From contig OZ023197.1 of NCBI GenBank assembly GCA_963995505.1, forward strand, positions 12,398,475 through 12,462,474: a DNA stretch of 64,000 bases, given 5' to 3'. Positions 1-9,442 of the stretch are shown here, piece by piece. The position numbers and the translations under genes were made by a program. Position 1 is the stretch's first letter. Each line of letters opens with the position of its first letter. The DNA comes from Hypericum androsaemum (taxonomy: Eukaryota; Streptophyta; Magnoliopsida; Malpighiales; Hypericaceae). The notes beneath the pieces are model-generated. The model had not been told where the DNA came from, made no database searches, and saw only the letters and a list, made by a program, of their open reading frames with translations.

Positions 1-1246
1 TGCAATTATAATCATAGAATTATAAGGCCAATAAAAATGAAACTTATTTTTTGAAGCGCTGAACATTCAGAGCATTCATCTGAGGATCCTAATAGATATT
101 TGTCACTAGTTTGATACTTGCTCACGAATAATCGAAGGATGGATGATTTCTACAGTCCAAGGTTGGATAGTTAATTTTTTCTGGGAAACTCTACGTTTTT
201 TCCTCTGTGTATGTTTCTTGTGTGTGTCCCGTATGGAGTCTATTATGTATAAAGGAATCTAAAGAACTTGGCTCCAAAAGGACGTGAGAAAATTCCAACA
301 GACGTGACTAATTTCTCACGGACCATCATGGGTGTAATCGATATTTTACTTATAAAATTCCAAATAGTAGGTGATGAAATTTACATTTTTTCTAATTAAA
401 TTTCTTACTCGATTTTATCAAGTACCAGCTTTTTACCACCTTCTATTATGCTTTAATTTAGTTTTCATTTTTCCCCATTTCATTTTTACGACGACTGGCG
501 TACAAAATTTGATGATCTTAGAATTCTTACCATTTCCTAGAAGATACAATTAAACAAAATAATAATATTGGATATAAGAAAAAAATGCCTGTGTTTCTTT
601 CCTTCTCTAGCAAACGATACACGTGTATCACATGGAGTCACTCCACTAGGATATTTTTCTTGAGTTGATTAAATTAGAAGGTAGGAGGATATATTAGTTG
701 ATCCACTAAGGACTTAATACACTTGGATTTGTGTATCAGCAATTCTCTAATACATAGATTGTCATGAGCATGCCAATGGTGGATCAATTGAAGCTACTCA
801 TTCCCAATTTCACATAAACATCGCAGGTTATCATTAACACCCGACTCACTATCTTTTTTATATGATTTATACTTTTGTGTATACTAGTTTGTTAAAACTA
901 TTGTGTCGTTTGTTACGAGTGTGGTTGATTTATTTATAAATATAAAAATTTTACCCCCTCATTATATCAAAATTTGAATTGAATATAAAGATTGTAACAC
1001 GGTATCAGAACGAGTTGGTTTCTTACCTCTTGTTGTCCTCACATGATCCCGTGTCACCACGCATATAAAATTCATACCAGTAAGCTTCATTTCAGAAAGT
1101 GTGTTGAGTGTATCACATTATTAGTTGCGAACATCATGAACTTGGGTAAAATTTACTAAACTATTTTAGGTTGAATATATAAATTCTAATGTAATTCAGA
1201 CTAATTGTCCTCTTTATTTTCTAATTTTTTTCATTTTTCATCGAAG
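1..1246. other. Upstream region without a recognisable gene; contains a degenerate LTR/primer-binding remnant
   Basis: The first exon of the adjacent GDSL gene should lie here, but I find no ATG plus hydrophobic leader resembling the one its three paralogues share. Around 985-1010 there is a sequence like a plant retroelement primer-binding site (ACGGTATCAGAACGAGTTGG, cf. TGGTATCAGAGC of initiator-Met tRNA type). It follows AT-rich sequence with TATAAATATAAAAAT, as at three other places in the window. The rest is AT-rich and shows nothing else I can support. Confidence 0.4.
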
Positions 1247-4206
1247 GAGGCAGCCCAATAAGTGGATCAAATGGGCACAATAATGGAAGTGGGAAATTGA
1301 AGCTTTTTGTGTCTGGAGACTCGTATGCGGACACCGGAAACTGGAACCACGAGGCTTGCTCATGTAAGGAGCCTTACGGGCTAACTTTTCCGGGCAAACC
1401 AACCGGCCGCTTCTCAAACGGAAAAGTTTTGACCGACTATATAGGTACACATTTATCTCTACTTCCACTTTCACATTCTTTGAATCGAGTTTATAGAACT
1501 TACTCAAAATAAGTTCAATACGTATGACTGCAATAACGTTAAAAATTTATAAGTGAAGTTTGACATTTTCAGCTCTTATGAAATCGCTAAAATGGTCGGC
1601 TCGAGATCGAATCCAAAGAATTAGTTTCGAAGATGTGACTAAATTTTTTTAGTATCATATAGTTTAACGTCTTTTAAATCATTTCGTTTTGATATGCATT
1701 TTTTGCGCATCCGCTTCGTTCTTTGGAGTAGAGTCTCCGGTGCCTTGGGCTATTCGGGCAAGTGCAAATAAATCGAGTATCCGACACGGGATGAACTTCG
1801 CGTTTGGGGGAACCGGCGTCTTCGACACATTTGTGGATGCACCTAACATGACCGTCCAGATTGACTTTCTCCAACAGCTAATGAAAGAACAAAAGCTGTA
1901 CACCAAACACGACCTTAGATCTGCCGTTGAACTTGTATCAGCTGCTGGCAACGACTACCCTGCTTACGTTTACAAAGGCGGAAAGCTTGAGGTGCGACCT
2001 TAGCGCTATCGATCTTATGAAGTATGTGATTTGTTTAATAATGTCAATTTATTCTCAATGTCTGAACTCGAGAATTTGATGAAATTTTTTTCAATCTTTT
2101 ATTATTTGAATCTTAAATATTAGCATTTAAAAAGCCTTTTTTGCAACATAAAAATTGGCCTATAGAGTCACTCAACAACATTAACGTACTTATCATATGC
2201 ATCATTGAAATTAATTACATATGCACACCGGATTCCGTTAATTTTTATGTTTTTCTTGTCATGAAATTTCTGAAAGAATTGATGTCAAATAAGTTTAGTG
2301 AATACAAAAAAAATCTTCCAATATTGTACTGATGAATTTTTTTCTACTCTCTAATTGTTCAATTTTGGGTCTTAACATATATCAATTAATTCTGTGGAAT
2401 ACTTCATAGTTGAAATCACTACATTGTTAGTTATGAGTATGATGACGTACTTATTTATAAATGTAGAAATGCAACCTACTCATCGTCTTAACATTTACGG
2501 TTGGATATGGAAAATCTAACATGGTTTCTGTAACGTCCTTGATTTGACCGACTGTCTCTACAGACCAACACAGATCTTTTCCAGCGTGCTTTGTTCTCAC
2601 TCGCACGCACCCTGAGAAACTTCCCAGGAGGTCACCCATCCTGATCCTACTTTCGGCCAAACGCGTTTAACCTTAGAATTCTCTCAGATGTGTACCGGAA
2701 AAGAAGGTGCACCTTGTTGATATGGATAGCCAAATCAAATCAATTAAGGCTTTCAAACAAACATATCATTTTCGGGATATCACAGTTTCACAGCGAGTTT
2801 ATCCCGTATCCTGTTGTTGTGTTTCATTGCATGTTGACGACCCCAATGGACTATTCGAAAGGACAAGTAAAAATTATCTCATCGCAAGTTGTGAGTGCCG
2901 TGTTAACTCACTATTCTAATATATAAATCTATTGCCATAGGATTTGCCATCCTTCACCAAAACCCTAATCAACCAGCTTTCCTCCAACCTGGAAAGGATC
3001 CATCACCTGGGAGTCGGAAGAATCATGGTCACGTCCTTGCAGCCAATGGCATGCTTGCCCAAGTTGACCATCTCGTCATCGTACAAAAACTGCAGCGAAA
3101 CTTGGAACGCAGCCTCGGAGAACCACAACCTAGCTTTGTCGAGGCTGAACAATGGAAGCAGGTCTGGTGGGAAACAAGTGTTTCATGTATTGGACATGTA
3201 CAGTGCATTCTTCTCGGTGTTGGAGAAAGGTAAACACCTAGCTTTTATTCGTGAACTGAATCCACTTTATTACTATCATTAGGCAGGGGTTGCCAAGAGA
3301 CTTTGATTCATTTAAGAAGTTTTCCAGTTAAGTGTCACAAACATAAAAAATGTTATTGAGAGACGTACAAAATAGAGTACGATATACTCGACTGTAATAT
3401 GAAAGTTTAGACAAAAAAAAGTACCTAGTAACACAGGGGTTGCCAAGAGACTTTGATTCATTTAAGAAGTTTTCGAGTTAAGTGTCACAAACATAAAAAA
3501 TGTTATTGAGAGACGTACAAAATAGAGTACGATATACTCGACTGTAATATGAAAGTTTAGACAAAAAAAAGTACCTAGTAACACAGGTTTTTCGAGATGA
3601 CACTCTACTATTTAAACACATTTTTGGATAAAAATACTCCTAAGTTTTGAAAATGAAAAGTATTACGAGAGAAGGAGAAGATTTTTTTCATGATTTGTTT
3701 CTCAAAAATGGAAATCAAATTTTTTGTCTACCTTTTTTGGGGTATGTTTGTCCTTAGAAATTATTCAAATAATTGACTTCCAATTAGGGAAATCATTATC
3801 ACTCGATCAGACATTATTGAACCATAGCTAACAGTGTACAAATTGGTCAAACTATATGGCACTAAAATAGATTTTTACGAATAATATAATAGACCAAAGT
3901 ACATAGATCTAGAAGTATTTAACTCTAAAACTAATCATTGTACCATTTTACCATCTTCCAACCTTTATTGCTTCTGCAGAAAGTTCAGGTGGACAAGGGA
4001 AGGAAGATGCACTAAGACCATGTTGCGTCGGTGTGACGAGCAAGTACTCCTGCGGGGACGAGGACGGCGGGGAAAAGAAGTACCTAGTCTGCGAGAAACC
4101 AGAGTCGTCCATCTTCTGGGATATGGTTCACTCTTCTCAGAATGGTTGGGAGTCCTCCATTTCCGTACTCAAAGCTTCCCTTCACCAGCTCATCACCACT
4201 CTCTAG
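1247..4206 (+). CDS. GDSL esterase/lipase copy 1, 5' exon missing or unrecognised
   Basis: SGNH/GDSL hydrolase, plant secreted type (At5g03610-like). Recognisable coding exons: 1247-1444, about 1729-1991, 2941-3229 and 3980-4206 (TAG). Together with one base from an upstream exon they encode about 325 residues in frame. Block I reads FVSGDSYADTGN with the serine present. Block II (FGGTGVFD), block III (AAGNDY) and block V (FWDMVH) keep Gly, Asn, Asp and His, so the active site looks intact. Two defects are visible. No signal-peptide exon like MAxHTKxLSLLL is found upstream. The acceptor that should precede the ASFFG codons (near 1713) is not AG, although an AG 15 bases downstream at 1727-1728 restores the frame with loss of five residues. 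Intron 1992-2940 holds a Cassandra solo LTR, and intron 3230-3979 a 150-bp tandem duplication. It may be a decaying gene, or a working one with a diverged leader. Confidence 0.75.
2529..2784 (-). mobile_element. Solo LTR of a Cassandra-type TRIM retrotransposon with 5S rRNA-like domain
   Basis: The element begins TGTAACGTCC and ends GATATCACA (TG...CA). It is flanked by a perfect 5-bp duplication, GTTTC, at 2524-2528 and 2785-2789. On the minus strand, 2617-2665 reads like the internal control region of plant 5S rRNA (GGATGGGTGACCTCCTGGGA), the hallmark of Cassandra LTRs. No second LTR or internal region is present, so this is a solo LTR. It sits in an intron of GDSL copy 1, antisense to the gene. 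Confidence 0.9.
3284..3583 (+). repeat. 150-bp tandem duplication in an intron of GDSL copy 1
   Basis: Positions 3284-3433 and 3434-3583 are two head-to-tail copies of the same 150 bases. The only difference I see is C at 3325 versus G at 3475. Both lie inside the last intron, so no coding sequence is affected. The near identity suggests a recent unequal exchange or replication slippage. Confidence 0.95.
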
Positions 4207-5386
4207 CTCTAAGAAACTTGCTATTATTGCCCAGATTCTAATCTGGGATGTTAGTTAGTCTCAATAAGGACATGGGCGCATTGTTGCTTCAGAACATCTT
4301 TATAGTTTGGTAGATCCATGGTACCAGTTGATTTATGAATTCGGTACTAACAAGCAAGTTGGTTGTTCTATTTTCAAAAGACGTTTCGAGTTCAAAATTT
4401 TTGTATGCAATAGTGTTAAAATTTTGCTTGTTTTTCTGTTTAAAGACATTTCTGTTTTTTGTATTCATATTGTGTGAGATTGAAGATGATGCAAGTGTTA
4501 ATTGGTGGTCCCGAGAGTGCCCGAAACTTGTACTTGTAAAATTTGGTAAATCATAGGTGCTAATTACTAATTTTAAATTACAGAGTCTGAAAACGAAAAA
4601 AGTAAAATCACATTGTACTAAAGTACATTTTTCCCAAATAAATATGAGCATTTAAATTTATTTTGAAATTTAATTATGTAACAACTGATTTCAAATTTCA
4701 AATTTGAAATTAAAATCAAAAGGTTCATACAATAAATATGGAATGCTATGAATTCATAAATTTATGATGGTCGTTACACATTTTAGAAATAATAAGGTAT
4801 TTTCTCTTTTAAATGTAGGCTAGTCAATAACCATAAATTGTAGACTTTAAATGAAGGATGTTACAATTTTTTGTAATACCTCACATTAATCTCTCAATTC
4901 AATTATTTATAGAAAAGCTCTCAATTCAATTAAGCCCATTTAATTTTATTTTTCAAAAACAAAAAGCCGGTGGGGATTCTTTTATATCGTGCGTGGAGAC
5001 TCAAGCCCGAACTCAGGCCACCTCATGCACGCGACCCTATTCCTCTTATCAGCTCTTTTTAAGCCTCTAACACTTGTTTGCTTTTAAACTCATTTTTCAT
5101 CCTTAAACTAATGTTATATAAGGGCAAGACACTTCCTTTGAAACAGTATTTTACTCATTCTTTTCCAAACCTCTTTTATATTTTTTTTCCTCTTTAGACC
5201 TTTTTTCCAACCGTTATTTCCGCAAATTCGGTCGCCGGCCTCGGATAAGATGTCCAACCAGACAACATTTTAAGTAAGTTTTAAAAACTGTACAACGACA
5301 ATTGCCATTACTAAAATTGGCCTCTACTGAACTAAGCTGGAGAACTATAAATCTAAATATAACGTGAATTCTGTTTCCTAATCGTG
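4207..5386. other. Intergenic region between GDSL copies 1 and 2
   Basis: I see no gene here. An 18-bp perfect palindrome (AATTTCAAATTTGAAATT) lies at 4694-4711. Sequence at about 4970-5050, read on the minus strand, contains a pol III B-box-like GGGCTTGAGTCTCC, but no flanking duplication was found to confirm a SINE. The last ~100 bases before 5387 belong to the promoter block shared with copies 3 and 4. Confidence 0.4.
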
Positions 5387-5396
5387 TATATAAATA
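5387..5396 (+). promoter_or_regulatory. TATA box of GDSL copy 2
   Basis: TATATAAATA lies about 80 bases before the ATG at 5475. The flanking bases (ATTCTGTTTCC upstream; CTTGATCTTGAACTAATGGC at the start codon) match the equivalent positions of copies 3 and 4, which supports it as the functional core promoter. Confidence 0.7.
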
Positions 5397-5474
5397 ACCA
5401 TTTTCTTCAGAAACTCACACAACCAACAAGAACAATCTCTTTCAATTCTAGAAATTTTTCTTGATCTTGAACTA

Positions 5475-7253
5475 ATGGCGAGGCACACGAAATCTCTCTC
5501 CTTGTTGCTGTTTCTTTGCATGATTTCCTTTGCCCTAGGTCAGCTAATTAACCATGTTCAGCTCTTATTTATCTAGTATTAATACATAGTTAACTTTTCC
5601 AATTGACTTTTTTTTCTGTAAATGATGGTCAGGTGGTCGTCATATTTCAAAATCGGGTTCGAAAGGTAAAGAATGTGGTGGTAAGAAGAAATTATTTGTG
5701 TTTGGAGACAACTACGTTGACACTGGTAATGCATGGCCCAATGTTGGAGCTTGGAACGAACCTTTTGGTATGACTTTTCCGGGTCATCCTACTGGTCGAT
5801 TCTCGGATGGACGTGTCTTGACAGATTACGTAGGTAAAAAAGAAATCACTAGTCTAATATTGTGTTTATTTATAAGTGTGAATACGAAAATTCTAACCGG
5901 AGATTCGTTAATTTCTTTCCAATGCAGCTTCATTTCTAGGTATAGAAGCTCCACTATCTTGGTACTACAGAAACGGTACAGATAAAACACAATGGCAGAA
6001 TGGCATGAACTTTGCCCTAGGAGGGTCCGGCGTATTCGACACATGGACCACTCAAAATATGTCAGTCCGATTGGGAAGGTTTAAAGAGCTAATCGACCAA
6101 AACAATTTCACATCCTCCGACCTTGAATCTTCCGTTGGCCTTGTCCATATATCACCCAATGACTATGGATATTATTTGAGTCAAAACCACTCCATAAAGG
6201 TTAGTTCTCTTATCCGAATTTTTGACATTCATAGTCGATAACTATCGGACTCTATTCAACGGTTACTTTTCTTTTTCAGGAACTTGGGGGATACATACCA
6301 ACCGTTATCGAAAAATTGTCTACGGACCTGCAAAATCTGCACGATTTGGGAGTACCGAAAGTAGCGGTGTCCTTGATGGCCCCTACGGGTTGCAGCCCCC
6401 AATACGCTAACAACTCTTCTAATTACCCGAAAAACTGTAACAAAGTTAGCAACAACTTTGCCAAGAGACATAACCGGTTGTTGAAGAAAGCTGTGAAAAG
6501 ACTTAACAATGGCGCCAAGAAACGAGCTTTCGTGGTCATTGATTTGCACACCGCCTTCTTGTCAGCCATGGACCAACATGCTAAAACAATAGGTAACCTA
6601 TATGTATATACATACCATAACACATCGCTAATGGCAAGTGTAGTAAAATCAATCAGTCTACCAACGCAAGGTGAGTAGTATGGTAACAAATCCTGCCTCG
6701 TTTTTGAGGAGTCAGTGGATCAATTCCCACCTCTTGCAGAAATAACAAAACTTTGTTTGGAAGGAAAACAAAACTCAATGCCATTAGAGTCCTAAAATTT
6801 AGGCCAACCTACCTCAATTTTAAAATTTTCACAAAAAAAAAATCAATCAGTCTATTGCTTTAATAAAAATTCTTACAGATCCTAACATATATGCTACATG
6901 GGTATATATGTTTGTTTATATGCATGATTGATATTATTTAATTCTAAATTGGTCGTCCAAGACTTTGTAAGTCTAATTATATTGTTGCTTTAAAGTTTTA
7001 TTGATAATTTGTATTAAAAAAATGATTTCTTTCGATTGTTGCAGAAAATGCTGATTACAAAAACCCGACGACCGCGTGTTGCAAAGGAACACAACCAATG
7101 GCGTGTGGGCGGCTCGACGGCGCCGGCAACAAGTTGTACACGGTGTGCGACCATCCCGAGATGTCTTTCTTTTGGGACGATATTGACCCCACGCAGCATG
7201 GGTGGGACCTCATTTATTCGGCTCTAGGAAATTCCCTTAGCAAACTGTTATAA
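5475..7253 (+). CDS. GDSL esterase/lipase-like protein copy 2, catalytic Ser and His replaced
   Basis: Five exons: 5475-5538, 5633-5833, 5928-6199, 6280-6592 and 7045-7253, giving 352 residues. Residues 1-22 (MARHTKSLSLLLFLC...) form a typical signal peptide, so secretion is expected. Block I reads LFVFGDNYVDTGN: residue 48, where the nucleophilic serine belongs, is asparagine (codon AAC). Block II FALGGSGVFD and block III Asn (SPNDYG) remain. In block V the usual DxxH is DDID at residues 328-331, so the catalytic histidine is an aspartate. All splice sites and the reading frame are intact. The fold seems preserved, but SGNH hydrolysis should be abolished; a binding or regulatory role, or ongoing decay, are the alternatives. 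The last intron contains a SINE. Confidence 0.9.
6661..6838 (+). mobile_element. SINE-like retroposon in the last intron of GDSL copy 2
   Basis: The insert is bracketed by a perfect 16-bp duplication, AAAATCAATCAGTCTA, at 6645-6660 and 6839-6854, and ends in an A-tract directly before the second copy. Inside, GTGGATCAATTCCCACC is a fair match to a pol III B box, suggesting a tRNA-derived SINE. It encodes nothing. The intron donor at 6593 and acceptor at 7044 are untouched. Confidence 0.8.
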
Positions 7254-9350
7254 GGGTGTGTACTTGTGGATCAACACGTGAGCCAAGGGATTGAACTGAA
7301 CTATTGCGACAAAAATCAATGTATATTTTTCTACTGGAACGATATTATCATATGAATAAGATAATATTTATATACTCTTTTGTCGTTATGAAATTGTTGA
7401 GATTATCACATAGCGTATTTTATAATAGACTTATTTATAAGTGTGAGGTACTTTTTCGAATGAATCTTTTGGTGGGGGATTTTCAAGAATTGTTATTATC
7501 AGGATGCTTTTCTTCTCTTAATCTCAAGAGGACTGCGTGCGTGCCTAATTTTAGACTATGCTTTGTTTTGCCTCTTGAATTACTCCCTCGTAAATTAAGT
7601 CTACCTTTAATACAATTGAAAATTTCACCGACCAAAAATTTAATATTTTTTAATTGGATACAAAAAATCTAATTTTTTAGTAGTCTGTTATTACAACCTA
7701 GTACAACTACCCGAAATTTTACCGGAAATTCTAGGTGCGGGCTAGGCTGAAGGTGGCGGAGATTGGTTAGATCATTGTACCCAAAATTTCTAAAAGCATA
7801 TCATCAGAAAAGATTTCTTGATCAATTGGATAGATCAAGAAAACAACAGTTGTGTCGAGAGAGGACTTTGAGGAGAAAACTTTTACTATTGTCTCTACAC
7901 TTTGACTTTGTATATTTGAATGGTCATCATATTACTAACTGAAAATTTAATGGTAAGATCTATAGGTTCATTTTTTTCCTTCTCGATTTTATTAAAAAAT
8001 TAATAACCTTAAGATTATCACATAATATATTAAATTAATCATAAAATAAGTCGTTTAAGACTGAAGAAGGAGAACGGGTTGGATGGGTGGTTGAACTGGT
8101 AGATGGTACTTTTTCTTTTAATTTTTTTGTTGAAAAGGAATATGTTTCTTTATTTTTTAATTTAATAGCAATCAGATTGGTGAGTACATTTTCGTAAAAA
8201 GGAATATGTTTCTTTATTTTTTAATTTAATAGCAATCAGATTGGTAAGTACATTTTCGTTGTCCAGGAGCCTCGTCCTATATTTTTGCGAACTACAATAG
8301 CCAATACGTACCTCTGAAATTATTGGTCTATTAATCAGATGAACCCATTTGTATATTTCTCCCTAAAATCTAACCTTCTTCAAAATAATTATTTTGATAG
8401 AGCTTTTAAAAAGTAAAATAAATCCTATCTGCAATACTGGAGGACACAAATCATTATAGGGATGGAAGAAATACCATTTTGTAGTCCGTGAGTCCATGGT
8501 AGGTTGCGGTTATGAGTCTACTTTTATAGGTAAGATCGAGAGTAGGTACTAGTTCTAAAGATTTATATACAAACTTAACCTTTCACCAGACTTTGGACCC
8601 TACTCTAGTTAGACTTTTTATTTATTATATATATATATACTCTAATTTTTTAAGGTATATAATGATATATCAAATATTTATTGAGTAACTTACACATAAT
8701 TACTATGTTGTTACAAAACTAACTTATAAGACACATTGAAGAATGAAACATTATATTTCTCTCTATTTTTGTCTTTTGTTGAATTATTGATAAACTTAGA
8801 ACTTGAAAGAAAGAAATTTTTACCATTTAATTTAAATTTGGTATAATGTAAATTTATTATTGAATACATGGAAGAAATGTCACAAATTTATTTGAATTTT
8901 TATTTAAAGATTTCAATTTTATCTGTAAGAATTATTAAAAAGTAAAACGTTGAATAACCGGACCCTCCACATCTAAGGCAAAGGTATGAAACTTACAGTG
9001 AATTTTTTTAGAATCAAAGATATAGTAGGAGTCCAACTCTTAAAACTAGGATATGAATAAGATAATCCATAACTATCCCAAAATCATTACAACTAGATAG
9101 AATCATGTCGGGTTATACACCAGGATAATACGACTCCAACTGTCTTAGGTGAATTCTCGATTGTCCTAACTATATTTGTTCGCTATCTGTTTCCCTAATT
9201 TTATGATTTCCAACCTAGACACCCCTGCTGGTTAAACCTAACCAAAGTTTTTGTTTTTTCTCTTTGGCCATAAAGAAGCCAGATAACTAAGGTTAGTAAC
9301 TAAAAACAAAAAAATCTAACAACTACATGGATTTTTGTTTACAAATCATG
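7254..9350. other. Intergenic region with a 64-bp tandem duplication
   Basis: I see no gene. Positions about 8133-8196 and 8197-8260 are consecutive copies of a 64-base unit (AAAAGGAATATGTTTC...CATTTTCGT) that differ by about one base. A (TA)n tract lies near 8625-8640. The remainder is AT-rich without recognisable content. Confidence 0.6.
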
Positions 9351-9358
9351 TATATAAA
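9351..9358 (+). promoter_or_regulatory. TATA box of GDSL copy 3
   Basis: TATATAAA lies 92 bases before the ATG at 9443. It sits in the block shared with copies 2 and 4: ATCTAACAACTACAT upstream, and TTGTTCTTGATCTTTAACTA just before the start codon. Confidence 0.7.
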
Positions 9359-9442
9359 GGATCATTTCTAGCATAAACTCCACAAAATAATCAAGAAACA
9401 AACATCTCCTAATTCTTGACATTTGTTCTTGATCTTTAACTA

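Noticed and set aside
2617..2665. A genuine 5S rRNA gene
   Set aside because: Only the control-region part is similar, it is diverged, and it lies within an LTR with TG...CA ends and a 5-bp duplication, as in Cassandra elements.
4289..4651. 120-codon minus-strand open frame downstream of GDSL copy 1
   Set aside because: AT-rich Asn/Phe/Thr-rich translation without motifs; probably chance in low-GC DNA.
4694..4711. 18-bp palindrome as an operator-like site
   Set aside because: AT-rich palindromes of this length are expected in such DNA, and there is no associated promoter.
4970..5050. Possible minus-strand tRNA SINE (B-box-like GGGCTTGAGTCTCC)
   Set aside because: No target duplication or poly(A) end could be found, so it is not listed as an element.
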